This document shows, one piece after another, positions 1 through 8,119 of a stretch of 30,725 nucleotides of DNA. Both the position numbers and the translations under genes were made by a program. The DNA is from Pseudomonadota bacterium. Lineage in GTDB: Bacteria > Pseudomonadota > Alphaproteobacteria > Micropepsales > Micropepsaceae. The stretch covers positions 1-30,725 of the forward strand of contig JAKBAU010000011.1 in NCBI GenBank assembly GCA_021808875.1, in the 5' to 3' direction. The notes beneath the pieces were generated by a model. That model was not told the origin of the DNA and made no database searches. It saw only the letters and a list, made by a program, of their open reading frames with translations. Positions within the stretch are counted from its first letter, which is position 1. Each line of letters begins with the position of its first letter.

Positions 1-91
1 CGCCCCGCTGCGCGGTGGCTTCGCCATCCTTGACCCGGCCGGAATCAGCATGAGCCGCGCCTCTCGTCTTTCACAGAAAGGAGAGAGGACA
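1..91. other. Window edge, unassigned upstream sequence
   Basis: No complete gene fits here. One plus-strand frame stays open to a stop at 51-53 and another to a stop at 31-33, so the tail of an upstream plus-strand gene may be present, but the 10-16 readable codons are too few to identify it. A good ribosome binding site (GGAGAG near 80-86) belongs to the next gene. Confidence 0.3.
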
Positions 92-271
92 ATGATCACT
101 TTGGAGCAGCATATCGAGGAATTGCGCGCCGAGTTACGGTGCTGCGTGATGACGCGCCATGAACGCGCCGAGGCCGAATCTGAGCTTGCAGCTGCGATGC
201 AGCAGCAACGCGCAGACGATCGTGAATTCGACAAAGCATTTGCTACCGAAATCCGGGGTAGGGGCGGCTGA
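92..271 (+). CDS. Small hypothetical protein, 59 aa
   Basis: I do not recognise a family. The protein is short, charged and probably helical: it starts MITLEQHIEELRAEL and has a glutamate-, alanine- and glutamine-rich centre with no signal peptide or membrane segment. I chose the ATG at 92 because AAAGGAGAGAGG lies just upstream; the same frame is open from an ATG at 50 but that start has no comparable binding site. It lies directly before an RdfS-like excisionase and traF, a place where related elements carry small regulatory or unknown proteins. A role in controlling excision or transfer is possible but is inference from position only. Confidence 0.6.
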   Translation: MITLEQHIEELRAELRCCVMTRHERAEAESELAAAMQQQRADDREFDKAFATEIRGRGG

Positions 272-433
272 GGGTTTTCCGCAGCGTGTTCGCGGCCTTT
301 TTGTCGTCATTGATCGTTTTCAAGGGGGGGGCGATTCCGAGCCTCCCGTAACGCGCCATAGCGCGCTCATCCTCATCCGTGACACGGCGAATTGCGCCGA
401 TGTTACCGAACTCGATTTTGTGGGGGTTTTGCA

Positions 434-706
434 ATGGATGACGACAACGCGCGGGCCGCGAACGCAAAAAAAGGCAGCCCATTCTTGAACACGGACCAGG
501 CCGCGTTCTTCGTCGGCCTGTCGCGCCGCACGCTGGAAAAAATGCGCACCGCTGGTGGCGGCCCACATTACCGGAAGCACGGGCGGTACGTCCGTTATCA
601 TATCGCGGACCTCGAAGAATGGTCGAACAGCAGCGGGAAAAGTTCGACGTCCGATGCCGGCGCCGCCGCACGCGGTACCGGCAAGCCGGGCCGCAAAGAT
701 GCGTAG
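434..706 (+). CDS. RdfS-like excisionase / HTH_17 DNA-binding protein, 90 aa
   Basis: Residues about 17-63 form a MerR/excisionase-type winged helix-turn-helix: FLNTDQAAFFVGLSRRTLEK supplies the two helices, followed by a YRKHGRYVRYHIADLEEW wing. Such small proteins bind attachment-site DNA and bias a tyrosine integrase towards excision, or act as transcription regulators. The tail after residue 65 is Ser/Gly/Ala/Lys-rich and probably disordered. The start at 434 gives a protein of normal size for the family; the frame is open from 392, and the binding site before 434 is only a weak G-rich run. The stop at 704-706 overlaps the traF start at 699. In ICEMlSym-type elements the recombination directionality factor rdfS sits beside traF in the same way, which supports the excisionase reading; the biochemical role is inferred. 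Confidence 0.75.
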   Translation: MDDDNARAANAKKGSPFLNTDQAAFFVGLSRRTLEKMRTAGGGPHYRKHGRYVRYHIADLEEWSNSSGKSSTSDAGAAARGTGKPGRKDA

Positions 707-1235
707 CCGGGCGCGCCGCTACCGCGTGCGGCAGCGTCGCCGCACTCTCGTCGCCGCTATGGTTCTCGGGCTCGGTTTGATCGGAGGCTCGGCAATTATC
801 AGCCCTGCGCCTCTACTTATATATAATGCGAGCGCTAGTGCGCCGCTCGGCTTCTACGTCGTTCTGCCGAAAAAGACCTTCCGGCGCGGCGATTTGCTGC
901 TGGTCAAAACGCCGGAATCGGTGAAATACCTCGCGGCCGAGCGGCATTATCTGCCGCTCAACGTCGACCTGGTGAAGAGGATTGCCGCGGTTCAGGGCGA
1001 CCAGGTTTGCGCCATTGACGGCGTCGTCAGCATCGATGGGACAGACGTCGCCAGGCAGTTGCAGGCGGACAGGAAGGGCCGGCCGTTGCCACGGTGGAGC
1101 GGCTGCCAGATGATGGGTTCAGGTGAGCTGTTTTTCCTCATGCAGGGCGTACCGGACTCCTTCGACAGCAGGTATTTTGGACCCGTTTCGACGCGCGCCG
1201 TCATCGGGAGGCTTGTGCCGATATGGTTGCGGTAA
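699..1235 (+). CDS. traF: TraF-type S26 family conjugation peptidase
   Basis: This 178-aa membrane protease resembles RP4 TraF, which processes and helps cyclise the TrbC pilin at the inner membrane. A basic N-terminus (residues 1-15) is followed by a hydrophobic anchor (about 16-42). The catalytic serine box NASASAPLGFY follows, with the nucleophile most likely Ser47, and the general-base lysine is probably Lys93 in VDLVKRI. A C-terminal DSFDSRYFGPV box is typical of the family. I chose the ATG at 699 because it overlaps the end of the excisionase gene and gives the usual length; an open frame extends upstream to 555 but reads through the excisionase gene. The stop overlaps the next gene, so the two are probably translationally coupled. 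Its substrate would be TrbC, encoded at 21097-21432. Confidence 0.88.
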   Translation: MRSRARRYRVRQRRRTLVAAMVLGLGLIGGSAIISPAPLLIYNASASAPLGFYVVLPKKTFRRGDLLLVKTPESVKYLAAERHYLPLNVDLVKRIAAVQGDQVCAIDGVVSIDGTDVARQLQADRKGRPLPRWSGCQMMGSGELFFLMQGVPDSFDSRYFGPVSTRAVIGRLVPIWLR

Positions 1236-1930
1236 GGCTCATATTTAGAGCCGCAGCAACATCGGCATTGCTGCTGCTCCCGAGGCCGGCGGCACCGCAA
1301 GTCGATTCCGCGGGCGCGGCTGCGGCGCCCTCAGAATCTTCTCTCTCGGCGTCGCCATCGATGAACCAATGGGCGCCGCTGATAGAGGAGGCGTCAAAAA
1401 AATTTGGCATACCTGACATCTGGATACGTGCTGTGATGCGGATGGAAAGTGGTGGACAGACGATGCTGGGCGGAGTGCCGATTACCTCGCCGGCAGGCGC
1501 GATGGGGTTGATGCAGCTGATGCCGGACACCTATGCTGAGATGCAAGCGCGCTACGGCTTGGGAGCAGATCCGTATAATCCGCACGATAATATTCTCGCG
1601 GGTGCCGCCTATTTGCGAGAAATGTACGTGCGCTACGGCTATCCCGATTTATTCGCGGCTTATAATGCAGGACCGGCACGGTTTGACGCGTTCCTATATC
1701 GCGGCGCACCGTTTCCGGAGGAAACAACGGCATATCTCGACAGATTGGGGCAGCTCAAATTGAGTGCGCTGGCCTGGCCGATGGCGTTGCCCGAAAATGC
1801 AGAAGCCACCAGCCGCCGAACAGTCAGCCAGGTATTGCCGGCAGCGATGGCGGCGGCATCGGACGCGAATGGGATGGAAGGTTTCACGCCATCTTCGCAG
1901 GGCATGTTTGTGCCGTTGCAACGGCACTAG
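1223..1930 (+). CDS. Conjugative lytic transglycosylase (SLT domain)
   Basis: This 235-aa protein begins with a cleavable-looking signal sequence (residues 1-24, hydrophobic core about 10-19) and a low-complexity Ala/Ser linker. A lysozyme-like SLT domain follows from about residue 48. The catalytic glutamate is expected at Glu75 in RMESGG, followed by the family motifs GLMQLMP and AAYLREMYVRYG, then FAAYNAGP. Such enzymes cut the glycan strands of peptidoglycan in the periplasm so the mating channel can be assembled, as VirB1 does. It overlaps traF by 13 bp and is the last gene of the left transfer operon. About 80 C-terminal residues after the SLT core have no motif I recognise. Confidence 0.88.
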   Translation: MVAVRLIFRAAATSALLLLPRPAAPQVDSAGAAAAPSESSLSASPSMNQWAPLIEEASKKFGIPDIWIRAVMRMESGGQTMLGGVPITSPAGAMGLMQLMPDTYAEMQARYGLGADPYNPHDNILAGAAYLREMYVRYGYPDLFAAYNAGPARFDAFLYRGAPFPEETTAYLDRLGQLKLSALAWPMALPENAEATSRRTVSQVLPAAMAAASDANGMEGFTPSSQGMFVPLQRH

Positions 1931-2014
1931 CGCACCATTCTTGGGTGCTTGAGCCTGGTGTTCGTCTCATGTCGGGGGAGCTTTTGGTGCATTGGAATGT
2001 GCGTTTTTTGCCAT

Positions 2015-2043
2015 GAAAATCACGCGCATTTTCGTGGAAAATG
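2015..2043. repeat. Alternating three-arm inverted repeat
   Basis: GAAAAT (2015-2020), ATTTTC (2028-2033) and GAAAATG (2037-2043) are arranged so the middle arm can pair with either outer arm. The right-hand hairpin CATTTTC-gtg-GAAAATG is perfect over 7 bp with a 3-nt loop. It lies 85 bp after the lytic transglycosylase gene. The stems are AT-rich without a following U-run, so a classical terminator is unlikely. Confidence 0.5.
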
Positions 2044-2261
2044 TTGTTCTGAGGCGGCGAAAAGAACGCTCGATTATACGGCCAACGGCGCCAAACAATC
2101 GCATGGCATTTTTTGAGGCGAAGGTTCTGTGGCGTGAGCGAGCGTAGGAGAAAGGGCGTGTGCAATAGGGGCTGACGGAAGGCAAGATAAAAGGACTGTC
2201 TCCATGAGACATCCAAGCCTTTGTCTGCACATCATATATTATAGAGGTATCGGCTAGGCCA

Positions 2262-2313
2262 ATGGAGACTCTTTTTTGGAAGCTATTGATTTAGTGGTGG
2301 TCGATGGAGACTC
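2262..2313 (+). repeat. Direct repeat ATGGAGACTC, two copies
   Basis: The 10-mer occurs exactly at 2262-2271 and 2304-2313, 42 bp apart, or four helical turns. An inverted copy of its core (GTCTCCAT) lies at 2198-2205. The right copy lies just upstream of a TATAAT at 2327-2332. This layout suits binding of an activator or of a relaxosome protein. Confidence 0.5.
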
Positions 2314-2326
2314 GTTGCAATCGACA

Positions 2327-2332
2327 TATAAT
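2327..2332 (+). promoter_or_regulatory. Candidate -10 element for the relaxase gene
   Basis: A perfect TATAAT lies 46 bp before the preferred relaxase start. There is no good -35 box at 16-18 bp; the repeat copy at 2304-2313 occupies that place, so an activator-dependent promoter is possible. Seen by eye only. Confidence 0.35.
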
Positions 2333-2378
2333 CGTAGCCTTATGCCCGGAGATAATTTTCGATATCACGCGAGGCATC

Positions 2379-4367
2379 ATGATGCGTGACGATGAGTTCG
2401 AGCCGAACCTTGGCAAGATAAGCGCTCGGGGCGGCAAGCACGGCCGCAAATATTTGCACCGCGTGCTACGCGCAACGTCGCTGGCCGGCGGTCGGTCGCG
2501 GGACGGTTTTTCTCCGCTCCGCGGCACCTTCGATGGCAGTCGGATAGGCAGGGGGGCTGGCGTCGGCCGCGTCTTGGCATCACGCGACCGATACGCGGCC
2601 TACCGTAGTCGCCGCGCCGTCGTGAAATCCCGGATCGTCAAGCTTGTCGGCAATGGTGGGAAAGCGGCATTGGCGCATCTGCGGTATATCCAGCGCGACG
2701 GCGTCACGCGCGATGGTGAGCCTGGCCAACTCTATAACGCGGAGCAGGATCGGGCTGAGGGCCGGGCGTTTCTCGCGCGCGCCGACGGCGACCGGCACCA
2801 ATTCCGCTTCATCGTCTCCGCGGAGGATGGAGATGAATATGAGGATTTGCGGCCGTTGACCCGCCGATTGATGGCGCAGATGGAAGAGGATCTCGGAACC
2901 AGGCTCGATTGGGTCGCCGTAAATCACTACAATACCGGGCATCCTCATACCCATGTCATCGTTCGCGGCAGAGATGATGCCGGCGGTGATCTGATTATTG
3001 CCCGTGAATACATCGCGCAGGGATTGCGTGAACGGGTTGAGGAACTCGTCAGCCTCGATCTAGGGCCACGTACCGACGTGGAAATTGAGAACCGTTTGCG
3101 CCGCGAGGTCGAGCAGGAGCGGTTGACCAGCATCGATCGTGGGCTAATCCGGGATGCCGGCGAGGCCGGAATGGTGCGGGCAACCGGCCGTGATTCCTTT
3201 CAGCAAAGCCTGCGGGCCGGGCGCCTGCAGAAACTGAAGCACTTTGGACTGGCGGCAGAGGTCGCCTCTGGGCAATGGCAGCTTGCTGACGGGCTAGAGG
3301 ACACGCTCCGGCGCATGGGTGAGAGTGGTGACATCACCAAGCTGATGCACAGAGGTCTTGCCGAGAAAGGCATTGCGCGCGCTGCCTCAGATTACGTCAT
3401 CTACGATCCTTCCGGTCCGTCGGCGCGGCCGATCACCGGCCGCCTTGTCCGCCGTGGCCTGACCGATGAGCTCAACGACCGCCATTACCTAATTGTTGAT
3501 GCGGTGGACGGCCGAACCCATTTCGTCGACATCGGAAAGGGCGACGCCACCGCCCGGCTTCCAGAGGATGGCATTATTTCTGTCACGCCCGAGCGCATTG
3601 AGCCGCGCGCCGTCGATCGCACCATCGCCGAAATCGCGGTAGCGAATGGCGGACGGTATGACGTTGATATTCACCTCCGGCATGATCCGATCGCGTCCGC
3701 CGATTTTGCTGAGAGTCATGTGCGCCGGCTTGAAGCAATGCGCCGTCTAGCCGGGATGGTGGAACGTGAAGCTCAAGGCACTTGGATTATCGCGCCGGAC
3801 CACCTGGAGCGGGCAGCAGCATACGAACGCCGGCAAGCCAAAGCTGCGCCGGTGATAGTGCAGACTTTGTCCGCGCTGCCGCTTGATCGACAACTTGGCG
3901 CCGACGGGGCCACTTGGCTGGATCGGCAGTTGGTCGCCGTGGAACCGGAGCCTCTGCGTGATGGCGGCTTTGGCAAGGGCGTGCAGGATGCGCTGGGCCG
4001 GCGCCGACAATGGCTGATCGAGCAGGGGCTGGCTGCGGAGGAACAGGGGCATACAATTTATCGAGCCAACATGCTGGGGATACTTCAGCGTCGGGAGCTG
4101 ACTCGGGTTGCTGGCCAGCTTTCGGGCGAATTGGGCCTGGATTACGCGGAGGTCCAGCCGGGCCAGCGGGTGGAAGGCATTTATCGGCGGCCCCTCGACT
4201 TGGTGAGCGGGCGGTTTGCTGTGATCGAAAAAAGCAGGGAGTTTACTTTGGTTCCATGGCGGCCGGTGCTGGAGCGAAGTCTGGGCAAGCAAGTCGCCGG
4301 TGTCGCACACGGAGAGGCGATCTCCTGGGCCCTCGGACGGCAGCGTAGCGGACCATCGGTTTCTTGA
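2379..4367 (+). CDS. RlxS/VirD2-like MOBP relaxase with DUF3363-type C-terminus
   Basis: This 662-aa conjugative relaxase nicks oriT, remains covalently attached to the 5' end and pilots the strand to the coupling protein. The N-terminus MMRDDEFEPNLGKI followed by a basic stretch is typical of the RlxS/DUF3363 family. The metal-binding histidine motif is NTGHPHTHVIVRG, about 190 residues in. The catalytic tyrosine cannot be assigned with certainty by eye. I prefer the ATG at 2379 (AGG a few bases upstream) over the upstream open start at 2304, because the extra 25 codons carry no family features and overlap a candidate -10 box. The following genes on the minus strand are cargo, so relaxase and traG, often close together, are separated here by about 13 kb. 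Confidence 0.9.
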   Translation: MMRDDEFEPNLGKISARGGKHGRKYLHRVLRATSLAGGRSRDGFSPLRGTFDGSRIGRGAGVGRVLASRDRYAAYRSRRAVVKSRIVKLVGNGGKAALAHLRYIQRDGVTRDGEPGQLYNAEQDRAEGRAFLARADGDRHQFRFIVSAEDGDEYEDLRPLTRRLMAQMEEDLGTRLDWVAVNHYNTGHPHTHVIVRGRDDAGGDLIIAREYIAQGLRERVEELVSLDLGPRTDVEIENRLRREVEQERLTSIDRGLIRDAGEAGMVRATGRDSFQQSLRAGRLQKLKHFGLAAEVASGQWQLADGLEDTLRRMGESGDITKLMHRGLAEKGIARAASDYVIYDPSGPSARPITGRLVRRGLTDELNDRHYLIVDAVDGRTHFVDIGKGDATARLPEDGIISVTPERIEPRAVDRTIAEIAVANGGRYDVDIHLRHDPIASADFAESHVRRLEAMRRLAGMVEREAQGTWIIAPDHLERAAAYERRQAKAAPVIVQTLSALPLDRQLGADGATWLDRQLVAVEPEPLRDGGFGKGVQDALGRRRQWLIEQGLAAEEQGHTIYRANMLGILQRRELTRVAGQLSGELGLDYAEVQPGQRVEGIYRRPLDLVSGRFAVIEKSREFTLVPWRPVLERSLGKQVAGVAHGEAISWALGRQRSGPSVS

Positions 4368-4545
4368 GATAGCATGCAAGTACGGTTATCAGCCGCTTAG
4401 GAAGGTAGAGTTGCATTTGAGGGAACGCCGTAGAGTATCGAACATATGCTTCCGGCGTAAAGTGGGAGCATCGGGAGCAGAGCGGCTAATTACCAATTGT
4501 CTGGGGAGCGTTTAATTTATATCCGTTTACGCGGCCCTATCACGC
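4368..4545. other. Convergent intergenic gap, left edge of cargo island
   Basis: This gap lies between the relaxase stop and the stop of the converging membrane protein gene. AGCCGCT near 4390 and AGCGGCT near 4481 are inverted copies of each other, but they lie too far apart for a simple terminator hairpin. No gene or integrase relic is visible. Confidence 0.4.
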
Positions 4546-5283
4546 CTAGCGTTCATCGTATGCCTTTGGAAATTGTGTTCCTTTGCGGAAAACCGGTGCG
4601 GGGTGATGAAGAGTATTGCGTATTTTACGGCGGACCTCCTCGTCGGAGATCGCCTTGATATCGTTTTCGATATTTTGCGGTCGGCCACGTGCGTAGATCG
4701 TCGAGAACTCGGACTCAAAAATATCTTTATAGGAAATAACAAGATAATATCCTTGTATGAGGATGAATTCGGGGCCAAAATTCGCACGCCAAGTGTCGCC
4801 TCTTCCGTCATTATGGTAAGTTCCGATCAGGCTACGCGGTTTGATAACCGAGGAAATTAGGCACTCTTCGTGTGGGCCAAGAGTTTCTTGGAGGAAAATT
4901 GGATACGTCAACCGAAACCCTTCAATGTCCACAACATAGAAATAAATTTCGAGGGCCGGGCCGAGCCCTTTATTCGTCAATTTTCCTGAAACCTGAATAG
5001 CTGGTAGATCGTTACCATTCTCTTGGTAAACTGTCTGGGCCATCCCGAGAAAGCTACCGGGAGCACTTGGAGGAAATTCGGCTACGGATAGTGGTTGTAG
5101 CGACTCACGATGATGACGTTCGGCCTGAGCAAGACTTTCCTTGGTTTCGGTCGCGAGGTTCTTTGTGTACACGGCCATAAAAGCAGTAACTACGGCGGAT
5201 ATGCCAGCCATGAGGGCGAGCACGAGGTCGAGCCAATTCTCGATTGTCATATCGGACATGATTTTTATAATCCCGGTGGCCAT
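4546..5283 (-). CDS. Membrane-anchored hypothetical protein, 245 aa
   Basis: I do not recognise a named family. One hydrophobic segment lies near the N-terminus (about residues 17-38, LVLALMAGISAVVTAFMAV), then a short charged helical stretch and a soluble domain that looks beta-rich. That domain contains NKGLGPALEI, a motif seen in many anchored beta-sandwich proteins of unknown function. The ATG at 5283 is chosen because AGGAG lies 7 bases upstream; an in-frame GTG immediately precedes it. It is the last gene of a five-gene minus-strand group, 81 bp after the DUF4238 gene. Its place beside an OLD/UvrD pair makes a membrane effector or sensor possible, but nothing in the sequence proves it. 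Confidence 0.7.
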   Translation of the reverse strand: MATGIIKIMSDMTIENWLDLVLALMAGISAVVTAFMAVYTKNLATETKESLAQAERHHRESLQPLSVAEFPPSAPGSFLGMAQTVYQENGNDLPAIQVSGKLTNKGLGPALEIYFYVVDIEGFRLTYPIFLQETLGPHEECLISSVIKPRSLIGTYHNDGRGDTWRANFGPEFILIQGYYLVISYKDIFESEFSTIYARGRPQNIENDIKAISDEEVRRKIRNTLHHPAPVFRKGTQFPKAYDER

Positions 5284-5364
5284 CACTTGACTCCTGCTTG
5301 ACCTTTCTTTTAACGACTATGCCCCTTGCGATCCTGACGATGTCGTTCTGCAAGGCCGACACCG

Positions 5365-6240
5365 TCAACGGTTGTCCGCGTGCGCCGATAGCTCGGCACA
5401 TACCTCGTCAGGGTGTCTGGATGAAAACATATGGTCCATAGCGTTGCGCCAGACCAGGAGATTGATCGGAGTTGGATTGCCGTCCGCTAATGCATAGTAA
5501 GCTCCGTCGGGTTCACTGTGCCGGTTATCCAGGACAAGCGCTCGCGTCGGGCTAATGGGCAGGGCGATCGCAGTCTTAGGATCATCAATTCCGTGAAACT
5601 CCAGTGACGGATGCATTATCGTGACGGGGTTATCGGAGGTTATGAACATCGGCCGCTCAGCGACCAGCATCACCATCCGCATGTCGAGCAGCCGCGGGGC
5701 GATGCCTCCGGCACCCGCCACATAGTCGTTCCAGGCCGTCTTCATGTTTTCCTCGCCGGCGTTGCGAAAGTTGGGCCAATCGGAAGGATCGACCTCGCGC
5801 GTAATGTTTCCTATAGTTACGTGGGAAGGGAGATTGTCGAAACGCGACAGTTGCTCGACAAACTGTCCGTGCATCTGCTTCCAGTGTTCAAACTGCAAGG
5901 GATTGCGGACGTAAGTGGTGGCTACGATCAGAGCCAGCATCTTCCGCACCGGCTCCCAAGTCAGGTCGACCTCGGTCGTGCATAGCGCTTGCCAGACTGG
6001 ATGACTAAACCATTGCTCGAGATTGCTGAACTTGCGCTCCAGCGAGTCATTGCGTTGACCATTAGACTCCAGCGGGGCGTAGAGGTGGAATTTCACTGCC
6101 ACTTTGTCGATGCGTTTCAGTTCGGGATCACCAGCATTTTTGCTAAGCCGCCAAATCTTTTGACCCGATTCATCCGCCGCGAAGGCACGCAGATAGGACT
6201 GTGAAACCCAATGACAGCGCTTTGTGGTCTGTTTTGCCAT
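5365..6240 (-). CDS. DUF4238 family protein
   Basis: This 291-aa protein starts MAKQTTKRCHWVSQSYLRAF, the signature KR-x-H-(Y/W)-V-x-Q-x-YLR-x-F of DUF4238, and later has MFITSDNPVTI, also typical of that family. The function is unknown. No signal peptide or membrane segment is seen. I chose the ATG at 6240 because the family motif begins there; the frame is open upstream to 6318 but that part would overlap the end of the helicase gene and has an unconvincing, arginine- and cysteine-rich sequence. The gene starts 31 bp after the helicase stop on the same strand, so the two are probably co-transcribed. DUF4238 genes occur in accessory regions; a defence role here is inference from the neighbours. 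Confidence 0.8.
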   Translation of the reverse strand: MAKQTTKRCHWVSQSYLRAFAADESGQKIWRLSKNAGDPELKRIDKVAVKFHLYAPLESNGQRNDSLERKFSNLEQWFSHPVWQALCTTEVDLTWEPVRKMLALIVATTYVRNPLQFEHWKQMHGQFVEQLSRFDNLPSHVTIGNITREVDPSDWPNFRNAGEENMKTAWNDYVAGAGGIAPRLLDMRMVMLVAERPMFITSDNPVTIMHPSLEFHGIDDPKTAIALPISPTRALVLDNRHSEPDGAYYALADGNPTPINLLVWRNAMDHMFSSRHPDEVCAELSAHADNR

Positions 6241-6271
6241 TACAATCTTACAAAGGCAGCATACAAAGTTA

Positions 6272-8119
6272 TCAAATCGCCATCTCCACCTCAGTTTTAT
6301 CGAACCAGCCCTGATCAATTACGTATTTACGAACCCGTTCCGGATTATCAGTATATGCCACGAGGCAGAGCGAGCGTTCAGCTCGGCTACATGTTACATA
6401 AAATAGCCTGCGAGTTGCTGCCGTGGTGGCATCTTCGCCCGAACCACCGCCGAATAGCTTCTCGTATTTGAACTGAAAACCTCGCGCCTCGGTATCGTCC
6501 ATGATCACTAGCACGCGAGGAAACTCCAGCCCCTTCACTCCCTGATGCGTGTCAAATCTCGCCTTGCGGGTGACATACTCGACATATGGTCGGATTTGTG
6601 CAAAGGGCACGGCCAGAAATTGTTCCACAGCCTCATCCCGCGCCGACCGCTGCTCCTCCATGTCCTCATCCTCCGTTGTGGTGGACGAGATGGATTTTCC
6701 TGCTGCACTGCGCAGCATGTCAGGAAGCGAGAAAAGTCCTGTTCTCGCCACTTCCCGAAGAAGTTCGCCAAAAGTTGCAGTATCAGTCGCGGCCACGACC
6801 TGAAGTGCGGATACGGCTGCCTGGGCTTTACTCAGTTGCGCGGTGTCGTCCTCCACCTTGCGTAAGATTTCTGTACTCAGCAAAGGCGACGAGCTTCGTA
6901 CGATACGGGCAACGGCAAATTGATCTTGTCCCGCATCGATCAATGGCAACACGCGCCCTGAGAACAGTGTCAAAGCGGGAAGTGTCCCATCGAGCAACCC
7001 TGTACGAAACGGGGCAAAGCCGTAAAGGGCCGCAAACAGCTCATCGAAGCCTAAGCGTCTCGCAGCCATCCGGTGCTCAAGGATCAGTTCCTTGGAACCT
7101 CCCGGCGATGTCCAACTGGCATCGCCGGTAATCGCAGCCATTCGGCCTCGAATCGCTGCTTCGACCGCAGGCTTATCGGTAATAGCGGCTGGGAGAATGA
7201 ACATACGAACATGTCCTTCAGTTGCCTTGCTGCATGGCACCTGAGCCTGCTGGTCTGTCGCCTCGCGTATCTTGTTGATCAGTTGGATAATCCGAATGGG
7301 GCACCGAAAATTGAGCTGTTTCACTGGTTTTAGCCAGTTGGCTGGGAGGTCATCGCCTAGGCCAGCTTTGCCGTCGCCATAGATACGCTGCATCATATCC
7401 CCGAAGAGACCTAGCGCAACGTGATTGGGGTGAGTCGCCTGCAGAGCGAAGAGCGCGTCCACAATATGTCGGTTGGTGTCTTGGCTCTCGTCAACGAGAA
7501 TGAACGGATAACCGTCTTTCAAAATATTCTGCATCACCGGCTTGGTACGGATGAACGCGCCAGTAATCTCAAGAACTTCACTGTGATTAAGCGAATCCCG
7601 GCCGCGGTTATCGGTGTCGGGACTGTACACGAATTGCCGGATCGTATCGAGCTGCTCTAGCCGTCGCGTCTTCGCTATAATGTCTGCCAGCCGTTCGGCC
7701 GATGCTTTAGTGCCTTTCCGCCCCGCCGCCTCTTTCGCTTTCAGTTCTTCAATGTCGGCGACGAGTGTGACCCGCAACCACTCCCGAATGTCGTGGTTAA
7801 AGCCTTCAATCACCGACCAGGCAAAGGCGTGAATGGTGGAGACGGCGATAATCGGATCGAACTGGGTCCGGCGGATGATTTCATCCCTCGCAGCTTTCGT
7901 ATAGGTGATCACCGCTACACGACGGTTATGTAACCGAAGCTCGCGGCCAAGATTCACCCTTATGTGGCCGAGCGCCTTGACGAGAGAGCGCGTTTTCCCA
8001 GAACCCGCACCCGCGAACAGAAAAAAGCTTCGCGGCGTCGTCAGGCTGAGGCAACTGATGATCTCCTCGTCGACACGATCATCGAGATGATCAATATTAG
8101 CTGTTGTCGTCGAGCTCAT
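6272..8119 (-). CDS. UvrD/Rep-like superfamily 1 helicase (Gabija GajB-like)
   Basis: This 615-aa SF1A helicase has Walker A FAGAGSGKT (Lys42), motif Ia ITYTKAARDEI, motif II FILVDESQDTN (Asp210-Glu211), motif IV-like LNFRCPIRI, a late THQGVKGLEFPRV motif V and RRLFYVTCSRAERSL motif VI. All motifs needed for ATP-driven DNA unwinding are therefore present. Its start ATG overlaps the stop of the OLD-family gene by 4 bp, so the pair is translationally coupled. An OLD-type ATPase/TOPRIM gene followed by a UvrD-like gene is the composition of Gabija anti-phage systems and of class 2 OLD loci. The protein is longer than the roughly 500-residue GajB of Bacillus cereus, so it may be a diverged subtype. 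Confidence 0.88.
   Translation of the reverse strand: MSSTTTANIDHLDDRVDEEIISCLSLTTPRSFFLFAGAGSGKTRSLVKALGHIRVNLGRELRLHNRRVAVITYTKAARDEIIRRTQFDPIIAVSTIHAFAWSVIEGFNHDIREWLRVTLVADIEELKAKEAAGRKGTKASAERLADIIAKTRRLEQLDTIRQFVYSPDTDNRGRDSLNHSEVLEITGAFIRTKPVMQNILKDGYPFILVDESQDTNRHIVDALFALQATHPNHVALGLFGDMMQRIYGDGKAGLGDDLPANWLKPVKQLNFRCPIRIIQLINKIREATDQQAQVPCSKATEGHVRMFILPAAITDKPAVEAAIRGRMAAITGDASWTSPGGSKELILEHRMAARRLGFDELFAALYGFAPFRTGLLDGTLPALTLFSGRVLPLIDAGQDQFAVARIVRSSSPLLSTEILRKVEDDTAQLSKAQAAVSALQVVAATDTATFGELLREVARTGLFSLPDMLRSAAGKSISSTTTEDEDMEEQRSARDEAVEQFLAVPFAQIRPYVEYVTRKARFDTHQGVKGLEFPRVLVIMDDTEARGFQFKYEKLFGGGSGEDATTAATRRLFYVTCSRAERSLCLVAYTDNPERVRKYVIDQGWFDKTEVEMAI

Larger units (their letters stand above)
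1931..2378. other. Intergenic region upstream of relaxase, candidate oriT and promoter region
   Basis: No convincing gene lies in these 448 bases. What can be seen is an alternating inverted repeat at 2015-2043, a small palindrome GTCTC-cat-GAGAC at 2198-2210, two direct copies of ATGGAGACTC at 2262-2271 and 2304-2313, a GTCGAT/ATCGAC inverted repeat at 2300-2325 and a TATAAT hexamer at 2327-2332. Relaxase genes of this type are commonly preceded by their origin of transfer, so this is the best oriT candidate in the window. No nic site could be recognised by eye. Confidence 0.4.

Noticed and set aside
243..671. Minus-strand frame of 142 codons opposite the excisionase gene
   Set aside because: Arg/Cys-rich translation with no domain; the plus-strand helix-turn-helix protein explains the region.
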